Assembly: GCA_937898635.1 (NCBI GenBank)
Contig: CALEJW010000045.1
Coordinates: 19,048-83,047 of the forward strand
Reading direction: 5' to 3'
DNA length: 64,000 nt
Source: an uncultured Pseudomonadota bacterium
Lineage (GTDB): Bacteria > Pseudomonadota > Gammaproteobacteria > Burkholderiales > Usitatibacteraceae
The position numbers and the translations under genes are program-made. The first letter of the stretch is position 1. Each line of letters begins with the position of its first letter. The notes beneath the pieces are model-generated. The model did not search any database and was not told where the DNA came from. It saw nothing but the letters and a program-made list of their open reading frames with translations. Positions 50,656 through 59,338 of the stretch are shown one piece after another.

Positions 50656-51741
50656 CTAGCCGCCGATGAACGACATCTCGACCTTGCGGCTGCGGGCGGT
50701 CTCCGCGGTGCGGATCTCCGAATAGCGGTCCTCGCGGTGCTGCCAGACGGCCGCGATCGCGCGCGAGATCGCCCCGTCGTCGGCGCCCGAGCGCAGCAGG
50801 GACTTCAGGTCGTAGCCGTCCCGGGCGAAGAGGCAGGTGTAGAGCGAGCCGTCCGTCGAGAGGCGCGCCCGGTTGCACGACGAGCAGAACGCCTGCGTCA
50901 CGCTGGAGATGATCCCGAACTCGCCGCCGCCGTCCTTGTAGCGCCAGCGCTTCGCGACCTCCCCGAAATGGTTGGGGTTCACCGGTTCGCACGGAAAGGC
51001 TGCGTCGATGCGCCGGACGATCTCGGCGCTCGGCACGACGTCGTCCATCCGCCAGCCGTTGGTCGCGCCGACGTCCATGAACTCGATGAAGCGCACGATG
51101 TGGCCGCTGCCGCGGAAGTGGCGCGCCATGTCGACCACCTGGCCGTCGTTCGTGCCGCGCTTGACCACCATGTTGATCTTCACGGGCGTGAGCCCCTCGG
51201 CCGCGGCGGCGTCGATCGCCTCGAGGACGCCCGAGACCGGGAAATCGGCGTCGTTCATCGCCTGGAAGGTGGCCTCGTCCAGGGCGTCCAGGGAGACCGT
51301 GATGCGCCTCAGGCCCGCCGCATAGAGCGCGCGCGCCTTCTGCCGCAGGGCCGAGCCGTTCGTCGTGAGCGTGAGGTCCACGCCCGGAAGCGCCTGCGAG
51401 AGCATCGCGACCAGGTCCTCGACGCCGCGCCGGAGCAGGGGTTCCCCGCCGGTGAGGCGGATCTTCGCGATGCCGAATCCGTGGAAGATCCGCGCCAGGC
51501 GCACGATCTCCTCGAACGTGAGGACCTGGTCGTGGGGCAGGAACTCGTGGTCCTTGCCGAAGACGTCCCGGGGCATGCAATAGGTGCAACGGAAGTTGCA
51601 GCGGTCCGTCACCGAGATTCGCAGGTCGCGCAGGCCGCGTCCGCGGGCGTCCGCCAGCGGCCCGGCGGCGGGGTCGCGCAGGAGCGGCGGGATCGCGAAT
51701 CCCCGGCGCAGCGGCGCGACCGGGATGGCGGGCTTGGACAT
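50656..51741 (-). CDS. moaA: GTP 3',8-cyclase (molybdenum cofactor biosynthesis protein A)
   Basis: Radical SAM enzyme starting molybdopterin synthesis from GTP. It has 361 residues. The N-terminal cluster is C-x3-C-x2-C (Cys48, Cys52, Cys55 in DRCNFRCTYC). IRLTGGEPLLRRGVEDLV, the second cluster FCSSCNRARLSTDGSLYTC and the C-terminal Gly-Gly (SFIGG) needed for activity are all present. The ATG at 51741 is preferred to an upstream start at 51807 because it gives the family N-terminus. It leads the five-gene cofactor operon and is divergent from the formate dehydrogenase operon across about 100 nt. Confidence 0.95.
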   Translation of the reverse strand: MSKPAIPVAPLRRGFAIPPLLRDPAAGPLADARGRGLRDLRISVTDRCNFRCTYCMPRDVFGKDHEFLPHDQVLTFEEIVRLARIFHGFGIAKIRLTGGEPLLRRGVEDLVAMLSQALPGVDLTLTTNGSALRQKARALYAAGLRRITVSLDALDEATFQAMNDADFPVSGVLEAIDAAAAEGLTPVKINMVVKRGTNDGQVVDMARHFRGSGHIVRFIEFMDVGATNGWRMDDVVPSAEIVRRIDAAFPCEPVNPNHFGEVAKRWRYKDGGGEFGIISSVTQAFCSSCNRARLSTDGSLYTCLFARDGYDLKSLLRSGADDGAISRAIAAVWQHREDRYSEIRTAETARSRKVEMSFIGG

Positions 51742-51832
51742 CGGGGTGGTACTCCATCCAGGGACGGCCGCCCGAGAATAGCACGCGTGAAGCGGGCAAG
51801 ACCCCACGCGGCCTGCGGCTTCGACAATGGAC

Positions 51833-51838
51833 TATAGT
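51833..51838 (+). promoter_or_regulatory. -10-like box (TATAGT) directly before the DUF3305 gene
   Basis: TATAGT ends 6 nt before the ATG at 51845, and no Shine-Dalgarno separates them. An upstream ATG at 51827 would overlap the box. It is the probable promoter of the formate dehydrogenase accessory genes, giving a leaderless mRNA if used. Confidence 0.4.
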
Positions 51839-51844
51839 CACGCC

Positions 51845-52327
51845 ATGGAAGAGAAACCCTCGCGCCGCGTCGCGGTGATCCTCGAGCGAAGGCCCGTCAC
51901 CAGCCCCTGGGCCACGCACCAGTGGCAGGTTGCGGGCCTCATCCCGGACGTGGGCGGCGAGCCGCGCGTGCTCCTCGAGCGGGAAGGGGTGTTGCAGATG
52001 GTATTTCCCGGCTTCGAGGTGAAGCTCTACCGCGACGAGGCCGAGGGCTACTACCTCAACGTCTCGAGCGGCGAGCCTTGCGCCTTCGTCTCCGTTCGCA
52101 CCGACGAGGGGGAGGCCGATCCCCATCCCTTCCAGGTGACCGCGTCCTACAACGAGGCGGCGCGGTGGATGGACGGCGGCGAGCGCGTCGAGAAGGCCGC
52201 CGTCGACCTCGCGTTCGCCGCGTGGATCGGCGAATGGGTCGAGGCCAATTACCGGCCGGAACCGAGGAAACGCATCCGTCCGGACTCCTTCAAGGGGCGC
52301 GAGGGACGCATCCGGGAGAGGGGCTAG
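51845..52327 (+). CDS. DUF3305 family protein (formate dehydrogenase accessory)
   Basis: Conserved cytoplasmic protein of 160 residues. The family pattern is clear: RRVAVILERRPVTSPWATHQWQV, VLLEREGVLQMVFPGFEVKLY, and ARWMDGGERVEKAAVDLAFAAWIGEWVEANYRPEP. The C-terminus is basic (RKRIRPDSFKGREG). It is followed 4 nt later by DUF3306 and then by the formate dehydrogenase genes, a pairing seen across betaproteobacteria. No biochemical role is established; maturation or regulation of the dehydrogenase is inferred from context. An in-frame ATG at 51827 is an alternative start. Confidence 0.85.
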   Translation: MEEKPSRRVAVILERRPVTSPWATHQWQVAGLIPDVGGEPRVLLEREGVLQMVFPGFEVKLYRDEAEGYYLNVSSGEPCAFVSVRTDEGEADPHPFQVTASYNEAARWMDGGERVEKAAVDLAFAAWIGEWVEANYRPEPRKRIRPDSFKGREGRIRERG

Positions 52328-52331
52328 GGCA

Positions 52332-52958
52332 ATGGCCGACGACGAGAATTTCCTGTCGCGGTGGTCGCGCCGGAAGCGGCAAGCGCGCGAAGGAGCCCGC
52401 GACCCGGAAGGGAAGGGAGCGCCGCCGGGCTCTTCCCCGTCGCCCGCTGCCGCGCCGGCGCACGCGCCCGCCGCGGCGTCCGCTCCCGTCGCCCCGCTCG
52501 CCGTCGAGGACGCGCGGCCGCTGCCCGCGGTCCAGTCGCTCACCGCGGAGTCGGACTTCTCACCTTTCATGGACGCGAAGGTCGACGGGGACGTCCGCCG
52601 GCAGGCCCTGAAGACGCTCTTCTCGGACCCCCGCTTCAATGCGATGGACATGCTCGACGTGTACGTGGACGACTACTCCAAGCCCGACCCGCTTCCCGAC
52701 GGGTGGCTCGCCAAGCTCGAGCAGGCCGGGAGGCTGGGCGACCGCGCCGGCCGCGACCGGGAAGAGGCCGCCCGGGACGCGGAGCGCCTCGCTGCGTCCA
52801 GCCCGGGACCGGAGGCCGATGGGCTCCCCGGTTCAAGGCTGTCCCCGCCCGGGGAGACCTTGCCCGCCGAGGGGGCTTCCCCCCGCGGGGAGGCAGGGGA
52901 AAGCACCGCGGCCGACCCCGCAATTCCCCCACTCCCGTCAAGGAATTCCGTGACCTAG
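52332..52958 (+). CDS. DUF3306 family protein (formate dehydrogenase accessory)
   Basis: Protein of 208 residues. The N-terminal ENFLSRWSRRKRQ is the family signature, followed by an Ala/Pro-rich linker. A conserved middle part runs SDFSPFMDAKVDGDVRRQALKTLFSDPRFNAMD and MLDVYVDDYSKPDPLP. The last 70 residues are low-complexity (Gly/Pro/Glu-rich) and rest on GC runs in the DNA, so they are probably disordered. The start is 4 nt after DUF3305. No domain of known activity is visible. A function with DUF3305 in formate dehydrogenase assembly is an inference from conserved neighbourhood. Confidence 0.83.
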   Translation: MADDENFLSRWSRRKRQAREGARDPEGKGAPPGSSPSPAAAPAHAPAAASAPVAPLAVEDARPLPAVQSLTAESDFSPFMDAKVDGDVRRQALKTLFSDPRFNAMDMLDVYVDDYSKPDPLPDGWLAKLEQAGRLGDRAGRDREEAARDAERLAASSPGPEADGLPGSRLSPPGETLPAEGASPRGEAGESTAADPAIPPLPSRNSVT

Positions 52959-53089
52959 GGGATCGTTTTCGGCTGCGACATGTGATGTACACTACGGTGC
53001 ATATTTGAAGGAGCAGTACCGCCCCGCAAGCGGGCGGCCAACTCCCGGTTGCACCACAGCGAGAGGAGCATTGGCGGGGTCCGCCGCCG

Positions 53090-54892
53090 ATGGTCGATGG
53101 ACATCGAATGACGCTGAATGACGACGCGGAAGGTGCCGTGCTCGAGGGTGCTGGCGAACCGAGGGCAGCGGCGACCGATCATCCCGGCGATCTCGAAGGC
53201 CGTGGGTGGACCGTTCATGCCGTCGATTGCGAACCCAAGCGGCGAGCGCTCGAATCGGCCGCGAAGCCACCCGCATCCGAGCCGCTTCCCGGCGTTTCCT
53301 ATTCCTCCAAGGGCAACACGCTGGTCGTCGGCGGCGATGCCCGCGCGGTAGAGACCGCGGCGCGGCTTTCCGCCTCCCTTCCGGTCACGCTCCTGCTCAC
53401 GTCCCGCCCCTCCGCCCAGGCGGCGGCACTCGCCGGCGCGGAACTCGAGGGCAGCGATTTCCCGATCTGGGGCGGCAAGGTCCGCTCGATCTCGGGCTAC
53501 CTCGGCAACTTCCGCGTCGCGCTCGCCGATGCGGCCGCCGTCCGCGAAGCCGGCGCACTTCCCGGAACCACGGGCGCGGTGTTCGACCTGGTCGTCGATT
53601 TCTCCGATCCGCCGCTCTTCGGCCACCACCAGCCACCGCAGGGCTACTGGCGCATTGCCGGCGACGAGTCGCTCGCCGCGGCCCTCGCCGAGGCGCCGGA
53701 GGCGGTGGGGGAATTCGACAAGCCGCGGTTCTTCGCCTATCGCGAGAACCTCTGCGCGCACGCCCGTTCCGGCATCGAAGGCTGCAGCAAGTGCATCGAG
53801 GTGTGCTCGACGGAGGCGATCTCGGCCGACGGCGACCACGTGAAGGTCGATCCCCACCTCTGCATGGGATGCGGCGCCTGCGCCGCGGTGTGTCCCTCCG
53901 GCGCGATGAGCTTCCAGTTCCCGCGCGTCGCCGACCGCGGCGCGCAGTTGAAGTCGATGCTCGGCGCCTATCGCGAGGCGGGCGGCCGCGACGCCTGCAT
54001 CCTCTTCCACAACGGCACCGACGGACGCGATCTCCTCGCGAAAGCGGCTGCGCAGGGGCGCGGGCTGCCGGCGCGCGTGATCCCCGTCGAGTCGTGGCAC
54101 GTGGCGAGCGTCGGCATCGACCTGCTGCTCGGCACCGTCGCGCTGGGCGCGAACCAGGTCGCCGTCCTCTGCGCCGGCTCCGAGGCTCCCGAATACCTGC
54201 GCTCGCTCGGCGAACAGGTCGCGCTGGCCCAGTCGATCGTTTCCGGGCTGGGCTACGCGGGCGTGCACTTCGCCCTCGTCGAGGCCGCGGACGCGGACGA
54301 CGCCATCGCGGCGCTCGAGTCCCTGTCGCCCGCGTCGGTGCCCGAGGTCGCCGGCACCTTCGCGCTGTCGAACGACAAGCGCACGGCCGTCGAGTTCGCG
54401 GTCGAGCACCTCGCGAAGCACTCGCCCTCGCCGGTGGCGGAGATCGCGCTCGTCGCCGGCTCGCCCTACGGGGAGGTCGTGGTCGACAAGGCGCGCTGCA
54501 CGCTTTGCCTCGCCTGCGCCGGCGCCTGTCCCGAATCGGCGCTCATGGACGGCACGGAAGCGCCCGTGCTGCGCTTCCTCGAGCGCAACTGCGTGCAGTG
54601 CGGGCTCTGCGAGCGCACCTGTCCCGAGGACGCCATTGCCCTCAGGCCGCGGCTGCTGCTCGCGCCGGGGGTCCGGGAAGCGCGCGTCCTGAACGAGGCG
54701 CAGCCCTTCCACTGCGTCTCCTGCGGCAAGGCCTTCGGCACGAGGCAGATGGTGGACGCGATGCTCGGCCGGCTCACGGGCCACTCGATGTTCGCCGACG
54801 CGGCGGCGCTCCGGCGCCTGCAGATGTGCGCGGACTGCCGCGTGGTCGACATGATGTCGAACAAGAACGAGATCTCGGTGCTCAAGCTCTAG
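53090..54892 (+). CDS. Multi-cluster ferredoxin-like protein of the formate dehydrogenase operon
   Basis: Soluble iron-sulfur protein of 600 residues. An N-terminal part resembles a nucleotide-type fold (NTLVVGGDARAVETAARL). Two [4Fe-4S] sites lie at about 227-268 (CSKCIEVCS, CMGCGACAAVCP) and two more at about 470-520 (CTLCLACAGACP, CVQCGLCERTCP). At the C-terminus there are two C-x2-C pairs (CVSCGKAF, CADCR) of possible zinc or cluster type. The start is uncertain: ATG 53090 or 53108, with no well-placed Shine-Dalgarno (AGGAG at 53064-53068 is too far). It lies between DUF3306 and a TorD-like gene. A role as electron carrier or cluster donor for formate dehydrogenase is inferred. Confidence 0.82.
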   Translation: MVDGHRMTLNDDAEGAVLEGAGEPRAAATDHPGDLEGRGWTVHAVDCEPKRRALESAAKPPASEPLPGVSYSSKGNTLVVGGDARAVETAARLSASLPVTLLLTSRPSAQAAALAGAELEGSDFPIWGGKVRSISGYLGNFRVALADAAAVREAGALPGTTGAVFDLVVDFSDPPLFGHHQPPQGYWRIAGDESLAAALAEAPEAVGEFDKPRFFAYRENLCAHARSGIEGCSKCIEVCSTEAISADGDHVKVDPHLCMGCGACAAVCPSGAMSFQFPRVADRGAQLKSMLGAYREAGGRDACILFHNGTDGRDLLAKAAAQGRGLPARVIPVESWHVASVGIDLLLGTVALGANQVAVLCAGSEAPEYLRSLGEQVALAQSIVSGLGYAGVHFALVEAADADDAIAALESLSPASVPEVAGTFALSNDKRTAVEFAVEHLAKHSPSPVAEIALVAGSPYGEVVVDKARCTLCLACAGACPESALMDGTEAPVLRFLERNCVQCGLCERTCPEDAIALRPRLLLAPGVREARVLNEAQPFHCVSCGKAFGTRQMVDAMLGRLTGHSMFADAAALRRLQMCADCRVVDMMSNKNEISVLKL

Positions 54893-54894
54893 CC

Positions 54895-55524
54895 ATGGAG
54901 ACCGTCCTCTCCCGCGCGCCCGCCGCGAGCCCCGCCCCGCCTCCCGAGGAGGTCGCGCGGGCCGATTTCTACGCCCTGCTCGCCGCGCTCCTGCACCACG
55001 CGCCGGACGCGAAGCTCCTGCGCACGCTCGCCCTGGCACCCGCCCTCGAGGCCGGCGAGGAGGCGATGGCGAAGGCGTGGGACGGGCTCGTTGCCGCCGC
55101 AGGCGTGGTGGACGAGGAGGCGGTCGCGGAGGAATACGAAGCGCTCTTCATCGGGGTGGGCAAGGCGAAGGTCTCGATCTACGCGGGCTTCTACCAGGGC
55201 GCGACGCCGGTGGACCATCCGCGGGTGCGCATCATCGAGGACCTCGCGGCGCTGGGGCTCGCGCACGCCGAGGGCAGCCCCGATCCGGAAGACCATTTCG
55301 CGGGCCTCTTCGACGCGATGCGGGTGCTCGTGGCCGGGGGAGCCGGCCGGGCGCCGGCGGGCCTCGCGCAGCAGAAGCAGTTCTTCGAGTCGCACGTTAA
55401 GCCGGGCGCCGGGCGGTTCTTCGCAGCCGTCCGCGAGGCGCCGGAATCGAATTTCTATCGCAGGGTCGCAGCCGTCGGCGAGGCTTTCGTCGGCATCGAG
55501 ATCGAGTCGTTCAACCTGGGTTGA
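54895..55524 (+). CDS. TorD/DmsD-family molecular chaperone for the molybdoenzyme
   Basis: Cytoplasmic, all-helical redox enzyme maturation protein of 209 residues. It probably binds the Tat signal of FdhA until cofactor loading is complete. Typical features are RADFYALLAALLHHAPDAKLL, the central EEYEALFIGVGKAKVSIYAG with YQGATPVDHPRVRI, and HFAGLFDAMRVLV with QQKQFFESHVKPGAGRFFAAV. The start ATG 54895 is 2 nt after the ferredoxin stop. It is directly upstream of the two Tat-signal genes, including fdhA, which supports the role. Confidence 0.88.
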   Translation: METVLSRAPAASPAPPPEEVARADFYALLAALLHHAPDAKLLRTLALAPALEAGEEAMAKAWDGLVAAAGVVDEEAVAEEYEALFIGVGKAKVSIYAGFYQGATPVDHPRVRIIEDLAALGLAHAEGSPDPEDHFAGLFDAMRVLVAGGAGRAPAGLAQQKQFFESHVKPGAGRFFAAVREAPESNFYRRVAAVGEAFVGIEIESFNLG

Positions 55525-55551
55525 GTTGCAATCATTGACAGGAGGCGTGAC

Positions 55552-55749
55552 ATGAACAAGGACACCAAGCCCAACAGCCGCAGGAAGTTCCTGCTGAACG
55601 CGAGCCTGGGCGGCGCAGGCGCCGCCGCGGCCGTGGTAGCGGGCCGCAAGATCGCGTCCGACGGCAAGGCGGGAGCCGCCGCCGGCCAGGCGCGGGGCTA
55701 CCACGTCTCCGAGCACATCCTGAAGTACTACAAGACGACGCAAGTCTGA
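55552..55749 (+). CDS. Small Tat-signal protein of the formate dehydrogenase operon
   Basis: Protein of 65 residues. It contains a complete Tat signal (NSRRKFLLNASLGGAG, then AAAAVVAG) followed by only about 30 residues (ARGYHVSEHILKYYKTTQV). AGGAGGCG lies 7 nt upstream of the ATG, one of the best Shine-Dalgarno sequences in the window. fdhA follows 11 nt later. Such short Tat proteins recur ahead of fdhA in related operons. The C-terminal HVSEHILKYYKT could pair with the dehydrogenase during export, but its function is unknown. Confidence 0.85.
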   Translation: MNKDTKPNSRRKFLLNASLGGAGAAAAVVAGRKIASDGKAGAAAGQARGYHVSEHILKYYKTTQV

Positions 55750-55760
55750 GGAGGCCGACC

Positions 55761-58685
55761 ATGCTGCTCAATCGCAAATCCGAAGGCAGGGCCGAGCGCG
55801 CCAACCCGCTGACCCGCGCCATGGGCGCCCTCGCGGCCACGACCGTCGACCGCCGGGCATTCCTCAAGGGCTCCGGGATCACCGCCGGCGCGGCGGCATT
55901 CGCGAGCCAGCTGCCGCTCAACATGATCGGCGAGGCGAAGGCCGCCGCCCCCGGCGGCAAGATCGAGGTGAAGCGCACCGTCTGCACCCACTGCTCCGTG
56001 GGCTGCGCGGTGGACGCCCATGTCCAGGACGGCGTCTGGATCCGCCAGGAACCGGTGTTCGATTCCCCGCTCAACCTCGGCGCGCACTGCGCCAAGGGCG
56101 CCTCCGTGCGGGAGCACGGCATGACGGAGCACTCGCATCGCCTCAAGTCGCCGATGAAGCTGGTCGACGGCAAGTACCGCAAGATCACCTGGGAGCAGGC
56201 GATCAACGAGATCGGCGACAAGCTGCTCGCCATCCGCAAGGAGTCGGGGCCCGACGCGGTCTTCTGGCTCGGCTCGTCGAAGCACAACAACGAGCAGTCC
56301 TACCTGTTCCGCAAGTTCGTGTCCATGTTCGGCACGAACAACATGGACCACCAGGCGCGCATCTGCCACTCGACCACGGTCGCGGGGGTGGCGAACACCT
56401 GGGGCTACGGGGCCATGACCAACTCCTACAACGACCTGATGAGCTCGAAGTGCATGTTCTTCATCGGGTCCAACGCGGCCGAGGCGCACCCGGTCTCGAT
56501 GCTGCACGCGCTGCACGCGAAGGAGACGGGCACGAAGATGATCGTGGCCGACCCGCGCTTCACGCGCACGGCGGCGAAGGCCGACCAGTTCATCCGCTTC
56601 CGCTCCGGAACCGACGTGCCGCTGCTCTTCGGCATGCTCTACCACATCTTCAAGAACGGCTGGGAGGACAAGCAGTACCTCAACGACCGCGTGTTCGGGA
56701 TGGACAAGGTCCGCGAGGAGGTGATGAAGAGCTGGACGCCCGACAAGGTGACGGAAGCCTGCGGCGTGCCCGAGGCCGAGGTCTTCCTCGCGGCGCAGAC
56801 GATGGCGATGAACCGGCCCTCCACGATCATCTGGTGCATGGGCCAGACGCAGCACACCATCGGCAACGCGATGGTGCGCGCGAGCTGCATCCTCCAGCTC
56901 GCCCTGGGCAACGTCGGCAAGACCGGCGGCGGCACCAACATCTACCGCGGGCACGACAACGTGCAGGGCGCGACGGACGTGGGCCCCAACCCCGACTCGC
57001 TGCCCGGCTACTACGGCATCGCGCCGGGATCCTGGAAGCACTGGTGCCGCGTCTGGGGCGTCGACTACGACTGGATGGTGAGCCGCTTCGCCTCGCCGGC
57101 CATGATGACGAAGGCCGGCATGACGCTCTCGCGCTGGATCGACGGGGTCCTCGAGAAGAACGAGATGATCGACCAGGACTCGAACGTGCGCGCGGTGGTC
57201 TACTGGGGACATGCGCCCAACTCGCAGTCGCGCGGCCTCGAGATGAAGTCCGCGATGGAGAAGGTCGACCTGATGGTCATCGTGGACCCGTATCCGACCG
57301 CCTCGGCGGTGATGCCGGACCGCAAGGAAGGCGTCTACCTCCTGCCCGCGGCCACGCAATTCGAGACCTCCGGCTCGGCCACGGCGTCGAACCGCTCGAT
57401 CCAGTGGCGCGAGAAGGTGATCGAGCCGCTCTTCGAGTCGAAGCCGGACCACACGATCATGTACGCCTTCGCCAAGAAGCTGGGCTTCGGCGCCGAGTTC
57501 GTGAAGAACGTGAAGGTCGTGAAGGACAAGACGGGCTGGGACGAGCCGGTGATCGAGGACGTCCTGCGGGAAATCAACGCGGGGACCTGGACGATCGGCT
57601 ACACGGGCCAGACGCCCGAGCGCCTCAAGGCCCACATGCGCCACATGGACGCCTTCGACCCGAAGACGCTGCGCTGCACGAAGTCGGTCGTGGACAAGGA
57701 GACCGGCTACGACATGAACGGCGACTACTACGGCCTGCCGTGGCCGTGCTACGGCAACGCCGCGCTCAAGCACCCCGGTTCCCCCAACCTGTACGACCCG
57801 TCCAAGCACGTGATGGACGGCGGCGGGAACTTCCGCGCCAACTTCGGCGTCTCGCGCGACGGCGTGTCGCTCCTGGCCGAGGACGGCTCGCACTCCAAGG
57901 GAGCCGACATCACGACGGGGTACCCGGAGTTCGACCACGTCCTGCTGAAGAAGCTGGGATGGTGGAGCGAGCTCACGCCGGATGAGCAGAAGGAGGCCGA
58001 GGGCAAGAACTGGAAGACCGACCTTTCCGGGGGCATCCAGCGCGTCGTCCTCAAGAACCACGGCTGCCATCCCTTCGGCAACGCCAAGGCCCGCGCGGTC
58101 GTCTGGAACTTCCCGGACGCGATCCCGAAGCACCGCGAGCCGCTCTACTCCAACCGTCCCGACCTCGTCGAGAAGTACCCGACGCACGACGACAAGAAGG
58201 TGTTCTGGCGCCTGCCGACCCTCTACAAGTCGGTGCAGCAGAAGGCGGTGGGCGACAAGGTGCACGAGAAGTACCCGATCGTGCTCACCTCCGGGCGCCT
58301 CGTCGAGTACGAGGGCGGCGGCGAGGAAACCCGCTCCAATCCCTGGCTCGCGGAGCTCCAGCAGGAGAACTTCGTGGAGGTCAACCCCAAGGACGCGGAA
58401 TCGCGCGGCATCAAGTACTGGGACTACGTATGGGTCAGCTCGCCCACCGGGGCGCGCCTGAAGGTGCGCGCGCTGGTGACGGAGCGGGTGGGCCCCGGCG
58501 TCTCCTTCATCCCGTTCCACTTCGCGGGCTGGTGGCAGGGCAAGGACCTCCTCGACAAGTATCCCGAAGGGGCGGCGCCGATCGTGCGCGGCGAGGCGGT
58601 CAACACGGCCACCACCTACGGCTACGACTCGGTGACGATGATGCAGGAGACGAAGACCACCCTGTGCCAGATCGAGCGCGCCTAG
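55761..58685 (+). CDS. fdhA: Formate dehydrogenase, molybdenum catalytic subunit (periplasmic, Cys type)
   Basis: Oxidises formate to CO2. It has 974 residues. A Tat signal (TVDRRAFLKGSGITAGAAAF) directs folded export. An N-terminal [4Fe-4S] site uses CTHCSVGC and a further Cys in LGAHCAKGAS. The metal ligand is Cys202 in HQARICHSTTVAGVANTWG, where E. coli FdnG has selenocysteine; the next His is conserved. Molybdopterin-binding segments (ADPRFTRTAAKAD, GMGQ-like WCMGQTQHTIGN, LALGNVGKTGGG) and the C-terminal dinucleotide-binding domain (VLTSGRLVEYEGGGEETRSNPWLAEL) are intact. fdhB follows after 32 nt. Confidence 0.96.
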   Translation: MLLNRKSEGRAERANPLTRAMGALAATTVDRRAFLKGSGITAGAAAFASQLPLNMIGEAKAAAPGGKIEVKRTVCTHCSVGCAVDAHVQDGVWIRQEPVFDSPLNLGAHCAKGASVREHGMTEHSHRLKSPMKLVDGKYRKITWEQAINEIGDKLLAIRKESGPDAVFWLGSSKHNNEQSYLFRKFVSMFGTNNMDHQARICHSTTVAGVANTWGYGAMTNSYNDLMSSKCMFFIGSNAAEAHPVSMLHALHAKETGTKMIVADPRFTRTAAKADQFIRFRSGTDVPLLFGMLYHIFKNGWEDKQYLNDRVFGMDKVREEVMKSWTPDKVTEACGVPEAEVFLAAQTMAMNRPSTIIWCMGQTQHTIGNAMVRASCILQLALGNVGKTGGGTNIYRGHDNVQGATDVGPNPDSLPGYYGIAPGSWKHWCRVWGVDYDWMVSRFASPAMMTKAGMTLSRWIDGVLEKNEMIDQDSNVRAVVYWGHAPNSQSRGLEMKSAMEKVDLMVIVDPYPTASAVMPDRKEGVYLLPAATQFETSGSATASNRSIQWREKVIEPLFESKPDHTIMYAFAKKLGFGAEFVKNVKVVKDKTGWDEPVIEDVLREINAGTWTIGYTGQTPERLKAHMRHMDAFDPKTLRCTKSVVDKETGYDMNGDYYGLPWPCYGNAALKHPGSPNLYDPSKHVMDGGGNFRANFGVSRDGVSLLAEDGSHSKGADITTGYPEFDHVLLKKLGWWSELTPDEQKEAEGKNWKTDLSGGIQRVVLKNHGCHPFGNAKARAVVWNFPDAIPKHREPLYSNRPDLVEKYPTHDDKKVFWRLPTLYKSVQQKAVGDKVHEKYPIVLTSGRLVEYEGGGEETRSNPWLAELQQENFVEVNPKDAESRGIKYWDYVWVSSPTGARLKVRALVTERVGPGVSFIPFHFAGWWQGKDLLDKYPEGAAPIVRGEAVNTATTYGYDSVTMMQETKTTLCQIERA

Positions 58686-58717
58686 GGCTCGCCACGGATA
58701 CCCAAGGAGACAAGACG

Positions 58718-59338
58718 ATGGCCAGAATGAAATTCATCTGTGACGCCGAGCGCTGCATCGAGTGCAACGGCTGCGTGACGGCGTGCAAGAGCGAGCACGA
58801 GGTGCCGTGGGGCGTGAACCGCCGCAGGCTGGTGACGGTGAACGACGGCAAGCCCGGCGAGCGCTCGATCTCGGTCGCGTGCATGCACTGCACGGACGCG
58901 CCCTGCATGGCGGTCTGCCCGGTCGACTGCTTCTACAAGACCGAGGAAGGCGTGGTCCTGCACGACAAGGACCTCTGCGTGGGTTGCGGCTACTGCTTCT
59001 ACGCCTGCCCGTTCGGCGCGCCGCAGTTCCCGCAGGCCGGCGCCTTCGGCCTGCGCGGCAAGATGGACAAGTGCACCTACTGCGCGGGCGGTCCCGAGGA
59101 GAACGGTTCGGCCGAGGAGTTCCGCAAGTACGGGCGCAACCGCCTCGCCGAGGGAAAGCTCCCGGCCTGCGCGGAAATGTGCTCGACCAAGGCGCTGCTC
59201 GCGGGCGACGCCGAGGTGCTCACGAGGATCTACAAGACCCGGGTCGTCACCCGCGGCAAGGGCGAGGAGATCTGGGGGTGGTCCATGGCCTACGGCGGCA
59301 GCGGCAAGCTCGCCGACCAGCCGGGAGGACGCGCATGA
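58718..59338 (+). CDS. fdhB: Formate dehydrogenase, iron-sulfur subunit
   Basis: Carries electrons from FdhA to the cytochrome b subunit. It has 206 residues with four [4Fe-4S] sites in the DMSO-reductase-family order: CIECNGCVTAC, CMHCTDAPCMAVCP, CVGCGYCFYACP and CTYCAGG with CAEMC. It has no transmembrane helix, unlike E. coli FdnH, so it relies on FdhA and FdhC for membrane attachment. It has no signal of its own and is presumably exported by hitch-hiking with FdhA. AAGGAG precedes the ATG at 58718. Its stop overlaps the next gene by 4 nt. Confidence 0.95.
   Translation: MARMKFICDAERCIECNGCVTACKSEHEVPWGVNRRRLVTVNDGKPGERSISVACMHCTDAPCMAVCPVDCFYKTEEGVVLHDKDLCVGCGYCFYACPFGAPQFPQAGAFGLRGKMDKCTYCAGGPEENGSAEEFRKYGRNRLAEGKLPACAEMCSTKALLAGDAEVLTRIYKTRVVTRGKGEEIWGWSMAYGGSGKLADQPGGRA

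Noticed and set aside
52959..53089. Possible molybdenum-cofactor riboswitch before the polyferredoxin gene
   Set aside because: A 6-bp hairpin (CCGCCC/GGGCGG) and a misplaced AGGAG are present, but no similarity to the known moaA leader motif was seen.
53071..53121. Short TTG-initiated leader frame after AGGAG before the polyferredoxin gene
   Set aside because: Sixteen codons with no regulatory features such as repeated amino acids or attenuator hairpins.
56340..56400. Possible selenocysteine codon at the FdhA metal ligand
   Set aside because: The codon at 56364-56366 is TGC (Cys); no in-frame TGA occurs in the gene.
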